A stretch of DNA of 64,000 nt from Endozoicomonas montiporae CL-33 (GTDB lineage Bacteria > Pseudomonadota > Gammaproteobacteria > Pseudomonadales > Endozoicomonadaceae): contig NZ_CP013251.1 of the NCBI RefSeq assembly GCF_001583435.1, positions 4,167,215 through 4,231,214 of the forward strand. The letters are read 5' to 3'. Numbering within the stretch: position 1 is the first letter of the stretch; each line of letters begins with the position of its first letter. Below are positions 35,339 through 44,427 of the stretch, piece after piece. A program made the translations under genes and the position numbers. The notes under the pieces were generated by a model. It was not told the DNA's origin, made no database searches, and saw only the letters and a program-made list of their open reading frames with translations.

Positions 35339-37066
35339 AGAGGGTGTCTTAAAAGTCAAAACTCAAATCCAGTGAAGCACTACTTTTTGCAAAGCATGAT
35401 GCTTCATTGTGATTCTTCCCTTATTCGTTCGTTTGCTGCCAAATGACCAACGTGATCCAGATAGCAACCAGAGAAGCCAGTTTAACCATAAAATGACGTA
35501 AATACTGACTTTTACAGCACGACTCAGGTTATAGGCCAACAGGTGTAGGCCAAATTCCAGTTTAACTTTCTCCAGTCCCCTGCGACGAAAACGGTTTAAC
35601 CCCTGTATATCCCGTAAATAGGCAAAAACAGGCTCAACCATCGCCTTTCTTTTGCTGAAAGACTTTTTAGCTTTCGGATGCTGCATAACCTGCCTCAGTG
35701 CATCCTTGGCATCATCCATCGCATAGCGTTTTATGCGGCGCCCTTTCTTATTGGTCGTACACTGATCTTTGAGGGGGCAACCTTCACACGGCCCATTGCC
35801 ATATATCTTTTGCTCTTTTGTGCGAGTGCTTCCCTTTATCTTGCCGATGAGAACCAGCTCTTTTCCAGCAGGGCAATGATAAACGTCATTGGTTTCATCA
35901 TAATAAAAATGCCCCTTCTGGAACTTTGCTGACTCTTTGGGTTTGCCTGGCTCTTTACCCTCAGGGCATAGCAAACTGATATCGCGCTTCAGGCTGGTTG
36001 CAATAACGTCATCATTGAAATAACCCGCATCCAGTAGCATTTCATCAACAGGTTCACCCGTTACTTGCATTGACTGGTCAAGCATTGGGTTTACAACAGT
36101 CGTTTCATTGGTAGGGTCAACAGCCTGTGCCAGTACCACACGCTTGCTATTGGCTAATACCGATGGTTTGTAGCCTGTCGTGTATCCTCGCCCCCGTTTC
36201 ATCTTTTGAACAACGGCTTCAGGCTCTGTGGGGCTTACGACAGCACTTCCTGATTTACCGTTTTTCTTTCGCTTCTCATTGCGGTCAATAACTGCTTCGT
36301 AAGCACCGCTGGCCATCTCCAGGTTCTTTTGATTTTTAGCGGAATCTGGATGGTTGTCAGCTTTCTGTTGCGCTGCTTCAAGAGCTTGCTGCGCGGCTTC
36401 CTGCTTAATCAGGTTGTAGCTTGAGCAGGCTGCTTCTATGACCGTTCCATCACCAGCCAGACAACTTCCATCGGAGTCTGTTTTTTTGAGAACAGCTCGT
36501 GTCAGGCTTTCAAAAAATGCACCGGTCATGGACTCGCTATGCATGTTGATGAAGCGACCAATAATGGCATGATCTGGAAAAATCCCTCCGGTAACCCACA
36601 TACAACCAAGGTCAACACGAGCTAATCGTTCCAAAGTTCTCAGCGAGGTAATGCCCTGCATAATGCCATAGAGAATCAAACCCATCATATTACGGGGTGA
36701 ATAAGGAGGACGTCCTTCCGGGGCATACCTTTGCTCAAAATCAGACCAGTCCTGCTCATCAAGAAGTGCTGCAACCATGAAGGGCGTTTTTTGACCAGCC
36801 TGCTCAAGGTGCTCTTTCAGGCTCGTGTTACCGAGGGTGATAGTGTTGGGGTCAGGAGCAACAAAACGACGATTGTCTGATTTATGGCCTCCTGATCGTT
36901 TGGATTTGTCCTGCTTTTTGTGATCAGGACTACTGGCTGCACCTGAAAAAATATCGAGCTGTGGAGCAGTATTAATCTTTATTTGCGGTCTTGTTGTCAT
37001 GCTGGAGCCGGTAGAGCTACTTTATATTCAGATTACCGGCTTATGAAGGCTTTTGCGACACCCTCT
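35339..37066 (-). mobile_element. IS1182-family element, copy 2, inside the right hairpin of the IS605 element
   Basis: The ends are AGAGGGTGTCTTAAAAG and CTTTTGCGACACCCTCT. The flanks CCCCTGCCTAA and AAAAGTCAGGGG join into a 9-bp stem with one mismatch. The orientation is opposite to copy 1. Confidence 0.88.
35363..37000 (-). CDS. IS1182-family transposase, copy 2
   Basis: The 545-aa transposase has the same domains and catalytic residues as copy 1 (LAGDGTVIEAACSS, MLLDAGYFNDDV, RKAMVEPVFAYLRDIQ). It differs by many scattered substitutions (for example QDKSKRSGGHKSDNRR against HDKPKGSGNKTDKRR near the N terminus) and by an unrelated last ~45 residues. The two are therefore separate insertions of related elements, not one recent duplication. 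Confidence 0.92.
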   Translation of the reverse strand: MTTRPQIKINTAPQLDIFSGAASSPDHKKQDKSKRSGGHKSDNRRFVAPDPNTITLGNTSLKEHLEQAGQKTPFMVAALLDEQDWSDFEQRYAPEGRPPYSPRNMMGLILYGIMQGITSLRTLERLARVDLGCMWVTGGIFPDHAIIGRFINMHSESMTGAFFESLTRAVLKKTDSDGSCLAGDGTVIEAACSSYNLIKQEAAQQALEAAQQKADNHPDSAKNQKNLEMASGAYEAVIDRNEKRKKNGKSGSAVVSPTEPEAVVQKMKRGRGYTTGYKPSVLANSKRVVLAQAVDPTNETTVVNPMLDQSMQVTGEPVDEMLLDAGYFNDDVIATSLKRDISLLCPEGKEPGKPKESAKFQKGHFYYDETNDVYHCPAGKELVLIGKIKGSTRTKEQKIYGNGPCEGCPLKDQCTTNKKGRRIKRYAMDDAKDALRQVMQHPKAKKSFSKRKAMVEPVFAYLRDIQGLNRFRRRGLEKVKLEFGLHLLAYNLSRAVKVSIYVILWLNWLLWLLSGSRWSFGSKRTNKGRITMKHHALQKVVLHWI

Positions 37067-37387
37067 AAAAGTCAGGGGGCTTACGGCGAAAATGCTAACA
37101 ACCATTTATATGGGTTAGCAGCACGATCACCTTTGTCACCTGACAACCCTGAACGTCGGACTTTTCAGTCACTCTGACCTACCAGGTATTTTTCAGGGAT
37201 AGAAAATGAACGTTCAAGCAAATATATGCCCCGGGCTGATATGTGGCTATATACCTGACATCAGTTCTGCGTCAAACAGTGACTTAAATCACACATACCT
37301 GACTTTTGCTGAATTCGACTGTACCCGGCAAAAGTGTCTCGCTATGCTGATCCGAAAACTACATTTTAAACCATGAATTATTACAAA
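37067..37387. other. former upstream region of the cas operon
   Basis: About 320 bp between IS1182 copy 2 and the IS on the cas3 start. No gene is seen. It contains a candidate CRP site (37278-37293) and, at 37373, the original cas3 start codon followed by four codons (ATG AAT TAT TAC AAA) before the IS. I found no sigma-70 promoter with normal spacing. Confidence 0.6.
37278..37293. promoter_or_regulatory. candidate CRP-binding site upstream of cas3
   Basis: AGTGA-N6-TCACA matches the CRP half-site pattern TGTGA-N6-TCACA with one mismatch. It lies 80 bp before the ancestral cas3 start. cAMP-CRP control of type I cas operons is known in enterobacteria. The site is now separated from the operon by a 1.1-kb IS. 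Confidence 0.4.
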
Positions 37388-38494
37388 CTCATGTTACGCA
37401 CCCCTTCATCGACTGAAGTTTCTGGAACGATGATTTCAATGCAGTGAGATAAAGCTTTGCCCGCAACTCAAAATGGTTTAAATCAAGCTTATTAGCCAGC
37501 ACCTCGAGACGAAATGCCGAATATATCGACATAAACAGATGATTACTCTGCGTCAAAACTGTATAAGTCGGTGACTTGGCCATTGACGCATTAGATTTGA
37601 GTGTTTTATGGAAGACTTCAACTTTCCACCGTTTTTTGTAGATCGCCTTCAAAGCCTCTGCGTCACACTCAAGATCACTGCATATCAGATAGAGAATGCC
37701 CTTACTGCCATCTTTGTTTGTAAAGACCTGCCGGAACAGCAGAACGGGGAAGTCCACGCCTGCAATCCAGCCTTTGATAGGCTTTTCTTCTGAGAAATCA
37801 ATGGAATCTATGCGCTGTGAGCGCCCCCGACTTTTATCTTCCTCACTCAGCGAAACCTTCCGGTTTGACTTGCTGGCCATGACAAAATGCTTATCGCATT
37901 CGTGTCGTATATACAGCATGTTGTCGTTAGAACAGAACCAGCTATCTGCCAGCACGTAACGAAATTTGAGCTGATTATCACAGCAAACTTTCAGCATCTC
38001 CCGAAAGTCTTCGTTCTTGGTGGTTTCAGCCTTGCGTTTAACTTTTTTAGTTTTTACGTCGGAGTATTGAATAGGCTTTTCGATAAGCTTGTAGGCCACG
38101 GGAATAGAGATATCACCGACATGGTAAACAAAGTTGAGAAGGTTGATACCTTTTACCGAACGACCAAAGGTGTGATCAAAGTGCCATGCAATCAGGTCGT
38201 TCTCATCAGTGTAGAGTTTCTCCTGAATAGTGTCGTCGGCAATAAGTACTCCATCATCGCGCTCTTCCTGACGCACAACGGCTTTAACATGGTGCCAAAG
38301 AGTCTTACTGTCGAAGTGATTACGGGACAGAAGGCGTGTTACCTGATCATGGCTGTATGCGCCGTCCAGCAAAGATGACAGCTGTGTAGCTGTCGTTTTG
38401 CCGAATGAGGACAGCAGGTAATCGCTATACAGCTCAAACAGCTCTGTGTTCATGCTCTAAAGCATGGCAGATTTTTCTGGGTGCGTAACATGAG
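37388..38494 (-). mobile_element. 1107-bp insertion sequence (copy 2, at the cas3 start)
   Basis: It has the same 16-bp terminal inverted repeats as copy 1 and is flanked by the 7-bp duplication TTACAAA (37381-37387 and 38495-38501). It lies between codons 5 and 6 of the ancestral cas3. Its outer end CGTAACATGAG supplies a new in-frame ATG at 38490. Confidence 0.95.
37389..38453 (-). CDS. DDE transposase of the 1107-bp IS, copy 2
   Basis: 354 aa and identical in sequence to the transposase at 12858-13922. It is transcribed away from the cas genes. The identity of both proteins, and of the DNA segments compared, points to very recent movement. Confidence 0.88.
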   Translation of the reverse strand: MNTELFELYSDYLLSSFGKTTATQLSSLLDGAYSHDQVTRLLSRNHFDSKTLWHHVKAVVRQEERDDGVLIADDTIQEKLYTDENDLIAWHFDHTFGRSVKGINLLNFVYHVGDISIPVAYKLIEKPIQYSDVKTKKVKRKAETTKNEDFREMLKVCCDNQLKFRYVLADSWFCSNDNMLYIRHECDKHFVMASKSNRKVSLSEEDKSRGRSQRIDSIDFSEEKPIKGWIAGVDFPVLLFRQVFTNKDGSKGILYLICSDLECDAEALKAIYKKRWKVEVFHKTLKSNASMAKSPTYTVLTQSNHLFMSIYSAFRLEVLANKLDLNHFELRAKLYLTALKSSFQKLQSMKGCVT

Positions 38495-40913
38495 TTACAA
38501 ATACTGGGGAAAAGCAAAGTACGAGCCGGATCACCACAGCAGTGAATACCATCTGCTGCCCTATCACTGTCTGGATGTCGCTGCGGTAGCAGATCTCTGG
38601 CTAAGTGAGTCAGGTTCCCTGCTCTCACAAATCTCAAGGCACTTGAACACGCCCCCGGAACAAGCAAAAAGTGTTGTGCTGTTTTTCATACTTCTGCACG
38701 ATCTGGGCAAGTTCGACGCCCGCTTCCAGAATTTTCGGGAAGACATCAGGGTCTCATTGCAGGGAAGTGAATGGGAAGTCGATGCCGATCCCGTTTATTA
38801 TTCTCACGGACCATCTGGTTATAAACAGTTTTGCAGACTCTACGATACCAATGAAGCAATGAAAGCTGTGGCCGGTCATCATGGCTATTGTGACACCCTG
38901 TTCGACTACCACCCGCCTGAAGCAGACGACGAATTACTTGAACTTGATGATAAAGCTCGCAAAGAATGGATTCAGTTCTGTCTGAACTTCTGCCGCCTCA
39001 GCTCTGTCCCTGATGTTGGAGACATCCCGCTACTGGCGGGGCTATGCAGCGTGTCAGACTGGATAGGTTCATCAATTACCAACTTCACCACCGACTCTGA
39101 CATTGATCTTTGTGATTACTACCAGCAAACCCTTCCAAGAGCAAAAAAAGCCCTGACAGACGCAGGCATTATTAACCCACTACTGGGGGCGGGTTTTAAC
39201 TTCCTGTTCCCAGACTACCAGCCCCGAGGCATCCAAACCCTGCTGGGGCAATTACCACTGGAAGCCGGTCTTACCCTTGTAGAGTCAGACACCGGTTCAG
39301 GAAAAACAGAATGGGCTTTGGCCTATGCGTCCAAACTGATTGAATCCAACCTTGCCGATGGCATTGTGTTTGGCTTGCCAACTCAGGCAACAGCGAACGG
39401 TTTGTTCGACCGGATTGGCGAAGCCGCTGACAAACTATTCCCCGATGCCAAACCGACTCTGGCTCATGGCAAATCCCGCTATCTGTTTTCTGATGAGAGT
39501 GGCTTCTTGCACCAATCCAATAAACGGGCTTTTTTAGGGTCAGTATCCGTCGCCACTATCGATCAGATTCTGATGGGAGTGCTTAGTATTCGTCATCAGT
39601 TTGTTCGCTCCTTCGGCACTCGTAAGTCCGTGCTGATCCTGGATGAAGTACACAGCTATGACGCCTACATGACCGGTTTGATTGAACAGGTGCTGAAAGG
39701 TCAACATGAAGCGTTCTCAAGTGTCATACTGCTCTCTGCCACCTTGCACGATCCTTTAAAAGAAGCATTGCTCTCATGCTATCAGGGGCAATCACACACC
39801 AAACACTACCCGCTGATTAGTCATACGAGTTTACAGGGCACTACCCGGCACTTTTCATTAGACCACTCCTCTGAACCGACCAAAGTCATCACAACACAAT
39901 GCTGGCAAAGTGACGACCTGTTGCCTACTGCCGACCAGTTGAAAACCGTTAGGGAGTGGGTCAATCAAGGGGCAATGGTCGGAATAATCTGTAACACCGT
40001 AAAAGCCGCCCAGCGCTTATACCACCGATTAAACGACGGCTCATTGAATGTCCCCATAGACCTGTTTCACGCCCGTTACACGTTTTCAGACCGACAACAC
40101 CGGGAAGAACAGGTACTGGCAAGTTATGGAAAAAAAGCTCCACGGCAGGGGCGTTTGCTAATTGCCACCCAAGTCGTTGAGCAGTCACTCGATCTCGACT
40201 TTGATGTTCTGATCAGCCAGATAGCCCCCGTAGAATTTCTGATGCAACGAATGGGGCGGTTGTGGCGACATAACCGATGCAATACCGAACTGCACCCTCG
40301 TAGCGAGGTAGTTAAAACACCACTGTTTATTACGCTGTTGCCAGAGCCTCCCACTACTGCGCTGACAAAACAGGAGTGGAAACAGCACTATCAGGACAGC
40401 GGCTATGTGTACAAAAATATTCGTCTGCTGTTCCGCACAGAAGTCTATCTGAAACAGCGTCAACAAATGTCATTTCCGGCCTGCTACCGGGAAGCGATCG
40501 ATTATGTGCATCAGGTTGATGCCTGCGACGATGAGCCAGACGCTCTGACGATCATTGCTGAAGAACACAACATCAGAGCACAAGGGGCTAACTACACTGC
40601 ACGATTGCTAAGCAACCTTCAGTCCAGGCCACTCAGTGATATCGATCCACGCTGCGCTCTGCTAACCCGTGACGGGGAAATGAGTGAATCCGTTGTTTTG
40701 TTCAACGCAAAAGGCGAACTACTCCATGGCGGGCATTTTGGCGAACAGCAAGATCGTGAAAACAGCACCGTAGCACTGACAAAGAAGCACGTTAAAGGCA
40801 CCAAAGATGAAAAAAACTATTGCACCAGGGCAGTGGTTGGAAAAGACATCATTTACAACGAAATGGGTGTTATTGAATCTGACCTTGTCAATGAACTGAA
40901 TACAGGAAGTTAA
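38490..40913 (+). CDS. cas3: Cas3 helicase-nuclease, type I-E
   Basis: The 807-aa protein opens with YKYWGKAKYEPDHHSSEYHLLPYHCLDVAAVADLW, matching E. coli Cas3 after its HYWGK start; cited here by key residues YWGK and HCLDVAAVA. The HD nuclease motif LLHDLGKFDARF is at about residue 68. The SF2 helicase has Walker A SDTGSGKTEWALAYA (about 270), DEVHSYDAYM (about 385), LLSATL (about 415) and the C-terminal VVEQSLDLDF plus QRMGRLWRH. It unwinds and degrades DNA marked by Cascade. The present ATG comes from the end of an inserted IS; the first residues changed from MNYYKYW to MSYKYW, so the protein is practically intact. Promoter access is another matter, as the IS separates it from its old upstream region. 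Confidence 0.95.
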   Translation: MSYKYWGKAKYEPDHHSSEYHLLPYHCLDVAAVADLWLSESGSLLSQISRHLNTPPEQAKSVVLFFILLHDLGKFDARFQNFREDIRVSLQGSEWEVDADPVYYSHGPSGYKQFCRLYDTNEAMKAVAGHHGYCDTLFDYHPPEADDELLELDDKARKEWIQFCLNFCRLSSVPDVGDIPLLAGLCSVSDWIGSSITNFTTDSDIDLCDYYQQTLPRAKKALTDAGIINPLLGAGFNFLFPDYQPRGIQTLLGQLPLEAGLTLVESDTGSGKTEWALAYASKLIESNLADGIVFGLPTQATANGLFDRIGEAADKLFPDAKPTLAHGKSRYLFSDESGFLHQSNKRAFLGSVSVATIDQILMGVLSIRHQFVRSFGTRKSVLILDEVHSYDAYMTGLIEQVLKGQHEAFSSVILLSATLHDPLKEALLSCYQGQSHTKHYPLISHTSLQGTTRHFSLDHSSEPTKVITTQCWQSDDLLPTADQLKTVREWVNQGAMVGIICNTVKAAQRLYHRLNDGSLNVPIDLFHARYTFSDRQHREEQVLASYGKKAPRQGRLLIATQVVEQSLDLDFDVLISQIAPVEFLMQRMGRLWRHNRCNTELHPRSEVVKTPLFITLLPEPPTTALTKQEWKQHYQDSGYVYKNIRLLFRTEVYLKQRQQMSFPACYREAIDYVHQVDACDDEPDALTIIAEEHNIRAQGANYTARLLSNLQSRPLSDIDPRCALLTRDGEMSESVVLFNAKGELLHGGHFGEQQDRENSTVALTKKHVKGTKDEKNYCTRAVVGKDIIYNEMGVIESDLVNELNTGS

Positions 40914-40915
40914 AA

Positions 40916-41467
40916 ATGTACCTATCAAAAGTGGTGCTGAAAGCCCGCGACAGTTACGAGCAACATCAGGCTATCTGGAGTTTGTTTCCCAATGTGCCCG
41001 AAAGAAAGCGGGATCACCTCTTTCGCATTGAGCAAACCAACCGTTCAAATTCTACGGTCCTGTTGCAATCGAGTACTGAACCCGAGAGCAACGAACACGT
41101 CAAAGTACTTGCCTGTAAACCCTTCCAGCCGGAAGTGCTGGCGGGTGCTTATTACAAATTCAAGCTGCTGGGCTATCCAACCAGACGCCTCAACCAGAGC
41201 AGAAAAATTATAGAAATTAAAGACCCTGATGAACGGGTGCAATGGTTGCAGCGGAAACTCAGCGGAGCCAACGTGACCGTCACTGCTATGGACAGTTTTC
41301 TGGTTCCCTATAAAAACAATACCCAGAGCCGGTTTGTCTGTTTCGAGGGCATTCTCCAGGTAACAGATAAAGCACAAATTGACCGGGCTTTGGTCATGGG
41401 TATTGGCCGAAAAAAACACGCAGGGGCAGGTCTGTTGTCGTTAGCACGAAGCGGCCAGGAGCAGTAA
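40916..41467 (+). CDS. cas6e: Cas6e crRNA endoribonuclease
   Basis: The 183-aa protein starts MYLSKVVLKARDSYEQHQAIW and ends GIGRKKHAGAGLLSLA, as E. coli CasE does (GIGPAKSMGCGLLSLA). The first segment includes the catalytic histidine region (EQHQAIWSLFP), and the glycine-rich C-terminal loop binds RNA. It cuts the array transcript within each repeat. It starts 2 bp after the cas3 stop. Its position directly after cas3, rather than after cas5e, differs from the E. coli order. Confidence 0.93.
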   Translation: MYLSKVVLKARDSYEQHQAIWSLFPNVPERKRDHLFRIEQTNRSNSTVLLQSSTEPESNEHVKVLACKPFQPEVLAGAYYKFKLLGYPTRRLNQSRKIIEIKDPDERVQWLQRKLSGANVTVTAMDSFLVPYKNNTQSRFVCFEGILQVTDKAQIDRALVMGIGRKKHAGAGLLSLARSGQEQ

Positions 41468-41476
41468 GGAAGAAAA

Positions 41477-41902
41477 ATGATTTACCAGCAAATTTATGAA
41501 GCATTTCAGGGGCTATCGAGCGGCGACCAGTCAGAGCTTAAACGGTGCAACCTGAAAAAGCTGATCAACGCACCCGCCTATTTCAGAGTATTGAAAATCA
41601 GCGGTGCCAAAGACAATCCTCAAACCCAGCGGATTCTGTACCTGTATTCCGGCATTGACGTCTGCAATGACGAACAAAGCACTTCCGTTGCTCAGGCGCT
41701 ATTCAATGCCGGCGTGAAGGAAGGACAAGTCCTACAGATTAATCGCAGTGGCGACAACAGCATCGACTACCTGAAGCGCCAGTTAACCCGTTGCAACAAT
41801 ATAGACATGCACGACCTTGGCAAACTATCCCAGTTCTGGGGCGACCACAAACGGCGAGTGCTGTTAAAACAATTCATCCTGCTGGATAACCATCCGGCCT
41901 GA
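41477..41902 (+). CDS. cse2: Cse2 (Cas11e), Cascade small subunit
   Basis: The 141-aa protein, somewhat shorter than E. coli CasB (160 aa), is predicted all-helical. It has KRCNLKKLINAPAYFRVL near residue 23 and LGKLSQFWGDHKRRVLLKQF near the C terminus, the family's conserved basic patch. Two copies form the belly of type I-E Cascade and hold the displaced strand. GGAAGAA precedes the start. Confidence 0.88.
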   Translation: MIYQQIYEAFQGLSSGDQSELKRCNLKKLINAPAYFRVLKISGAKDNPQTQRILYLYSGIDVCNDEQSTSVAQALFNAGVKEGQVLQINRSGDNSIDYLKRQLTRCNNIDMHDLGKLSQFWGDHKRRVLLKQFILLDNHPA

Positions 41903-41965
41903 AAATAACCCGCTTTCAGTAATACACCGCCTATCAACAGTGACAGAAGAAAAAGGAAGCAATCC

Positions 41966-42991
41966 ATGACAACGTTTATAAATATCCATGCCCTGATTTC
42001 TCACCCATCCTCCATGATGAACCGCGATGATGCCGGATTGCAGAAAACAGCTGTTTTTGGTGGAAGTTTACGCAGCCGTATTTCCAGTCAGTGCCTGAAA
42101 AGAGCCATCCGAAACAGTGATGTGTATCGGGAAGCCGTTGAAGAGACCTCCATTCGCACCAACAAAGTGGATGAACTACTGGCATTATGCAAAGAGCAAA
42201 TGCCCGACACAGATGGCAAACTGATTGAAGATGTATTGCTGAATCTCGGCTCCAAAGCCAAACCGGTTAAAAACAAAGAAACCGGTGAAACATCACGCCA
42301 GTTCGATGCCGTTCAACCTTATGCAATAGGCGCTATTCGCGAAGCCGTTAACCGGGTGCAGGCAGGCACACCACTCAAAGAATTGAAAAAAATGGTACAC
42401 ATCCCTACCTACGATGTGGCGCTTTCCGGTCGCATGGATGCGAGCTGTACCGAACGCAATGTCGAAGCGGCCATGAGTGTTGCTCACAGTCTCACGACCC
42501 ATGCTGCCGACATAGAAGTAGACTGGTTTACAGCCTGCGATGATCTCGCCGAACAAGGCTCCGGGCATATTGGCACAACCGAGTTCAGCTCAGGTGTTTT
42601 TTATCGCTACGCTTCTATCAATGTTGATTTACTGGCGGCCAATGTGAAGGCGAGCCTCTCAGATGTTCAACCCATCATTAACACATTGATTCGATGCTTT
42701 GCCCAGGTCACACCGGACGCAAAACAAAAAGTGTTTGCCGCCCACAACTCTGCTGAATTTATTATGGCAGTACAATCAAATCAGCCATTGTCATTAGCCA
42801 ACGCATTCAGAACGCCTGTGGATAATACAGGGGCTGTCATGGAAGACTCTATTACCGCACTGGGCAAACACTACGAAAAACTGACAGCAGCGTATGAACT
42901 CAGCAGCCATGCAAAAGCGCTGGACTTAACCGGAACACTGCAAAGCGAAAAAATAGCGCAGGTGAATACCATCAGTGACCTCCACTTCTAA
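41966..42991 (+). CDS. cas7e: Cas7e, Cascade backbone subunit
   Basis: The 341-aa protein begins TTFINIHALISHPSSMMNRDD and carries VFGGSLRSRISSQCLKRAIR (about residue 29) and VALSGRMDAS (about 150), matching E. coli CasC in its RNA-binding fingers. Six copies line the crRNA in type I-E Cascade. AAGGAAG lies upstream of the ATG. The 63-bp gap after cse2 has no other feature. Confidence 0.95.
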   Translation: MTTFINIHALISHPSSMMNRDDAGLQKTAVFGGSLRSRISSQCLKRAIRNSDVYREAVEETSIRTNKVDELLALCKEQMPDTDGKLIEDVLLNLGSKAKPVKNKETGETSRQFDAVQPYAIGAIREAVNRVQAGTPLKELKKMVHIPTYDVALSGRMDASCTERNVEAAMSVAHSLTTHAADIEVDWFTACDDLAEQGSGHIGTTEFSSGVFYRYASINVDLLAANVKASLSDVQPIINTLIRCFAQVTPDAKQKVFAAHNSAEFIMAVQSNQPLSLANAFRTPVDNTGAVMEDSITALGKHYEKLTAAYELSSHAKALDLTGTLQSEKIAQVNTISDLHF

Positions 42992-43001
42992 GGTGGAAGC
43001 C

Positions 43002-43667
43002 ATGAAAACACTCATACTAAAAACCGAAGGACTGTCGGCCTACGGTCTGCAAACCTTCGATGTCCATAGAAAGGTCAACCACTTTCCAACCCGTTCAGCC
43101 ATTCTTGGTATGCTCGGTGCCGCTTTGGGTATTACCCGGGCACGTCACAACGAACTGGCAGCATTATCACAGCAAATAACGGTGGCTGTTCAGGTGAATC
43201 AATGCGGCGAGAAAATGCTGGATTACCAGACAGTCCAAAACTTCCGCAGCCCGCACGGAAAAATACAGAAAGGCCAAACCAAGCCTTCGTATCGGGAATA
43301 CTGGTGTGACAGCGAACACACCTTTGCTATTACGGCTGCCAGCGATGTGATTGATCGTCTGGCAGCAAAAGTACAGGCACCCGAGTTTACAGTGTTTCAG
43401 GGGCGTAAATCCTGCCCCCTGACCAGGCCACTGTTTGAAACAATAGTGGCGGATGATAACCCGGCTAATGCGCTCATTACTTTGGGAAGTCCGGGGCAAA
43501 TCTTCAGTGATGTGAGCGGCAACCATCCGGTTGCCACGATTCAAGTCCGTGATCTGACCACCCGTTCACCCCGCAAGTACGCGATGCGAACCGTTCACGT
43601 GTGCGGAAAAAAGACAGTGGACAACCAGCTTGCTGCCGGTAGTGGAGGGTTAAATGAATCTGCTTAA
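43002..43667 (+). CDS. cas5e: Cas5e, crRNA 5'-handle binding subunit
   Basis: A start at 43002 (MKTLILKTEGLSAYG) gives 221 aa and follows AGGTGGAA; the longer frame from 42975 overlaps cas7e and is less likely. FPTRSAILGMLGAALGI (about residue 29) is the Cas5 signature, followed by QNFRSPHGKIQ and REYWCD. The family caps the 5' end of crRNA. It overlaps the cas8e start by 14 bp. Confidence 0.93.
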   Translation: MKTLILKTEGLSAYGLQTFDVHRKVNHFPTRSAILGMLGAALGITRARHNELAALSQQITVAVQVNQCGEKMLDYQTVQNFRSPHGKIQKGQTKPSYREYWCDSEHTFAITAASDVIDRLAAKVQAPEFTVFQGRKSCPLTRPLFETIVADDNPANALITLGSPGQIFSDVSGNHPVATIQVRDLTTRSPRKYAMRTVHVCGKKTVDNQLAAGSGGLNESA

Positions 43668-44427
43668 AGACGATTTTATTTCGACTACCCGTGGGAAGGT
43701 CTCGCTGAAAACAATTTTAACCAGCGATGAAGACTACCCGCTGCAATACTACTTTGATGAAATCCAGTTAGCGATGCTGCAATTACTCAGCTCGCTCACA
43801 ACCGCATTGCTGAGACCCACTGTAAAGGAGCTGCAAGACTACCTGAAGAACGGTGTCACTGAAGCACAATACGACGAAGCACTGGCAACGTGTAATCCTG
43901 AATGGTTTGAGGCGGATTGTTTTATGCAGTCCAGACCACCGAAAGGTGCGAAGTTTTTAGACGCACCAATTACCAAGTTGGTATCAGGTATCGAGTGTGG
44001 AGGGTCTCCAAACGCCAGTGGATTATTTTCTGATATTAAACAAGTTGAAACGGTCTGTACCGATTGTATTCACGGACTTAATTACAATTTGCACATGAAT
44101 ATTAAAGGGGAATGTTTTAGTAATACAGGTGCAACCGGTATTCGTGGCGGAGGTGCCATTAGCACACTGATTTCCGGCAAGAATACAAAGCAGACACTTT
44201 TGAGCAATGTGGTCGCTACCGATTATTTCGCAGAGTATGCCAAACTCGATGATGGCGCTGAAGCATCACCCATGTGGGTGAAACCACTCACCGGTAAAAT
44301 CTATCAGGCTCCCCTTATTGGGTTGGTTCGGGGGCTGTTTGCTCTGGCCTACCATATTGGTTTCCAGATAGAAGACACGGCTTGCACTTGTGACGTATGC
44401 GGCCACCCTTCAATACAGTCTGTTAAA
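43654..44427 (+). pseudogene. cas8e: cas8e (cse1) N-terminal fragment, interrupted by IS
   Basis: 258 codons of the Cascade large subunit remain, beginning MNLLKDDFISTTRGKVSL behind GGAGG. Matches to E. coli CasA include FEADCFMQSRP, ATGIRGGGAISTLISG and IGLVRGLFALAYHIGF, plus the zinc-type CTCDVCG near the break. The IS4-like element starts at 44428, with 5-bp duplication TTAAA (44423-44427 and 47744-47748). Joining this to 47749-48441 restores an uninterrupted 488-aa frame (E. coli 502 aa). Cas8e recognises the PAM and recruits Cas3, so interference should be blocked. Confidence 0.92.

Noticed and set aside
31899..37080. A composite transposon made of two IS1182 copies around tnpA/tnpB
   Set aside because: The two IS1182 copies differ in sequence and each sits in a separate hairpin of the IS605 element, so nested separate insertions explain the layout better.
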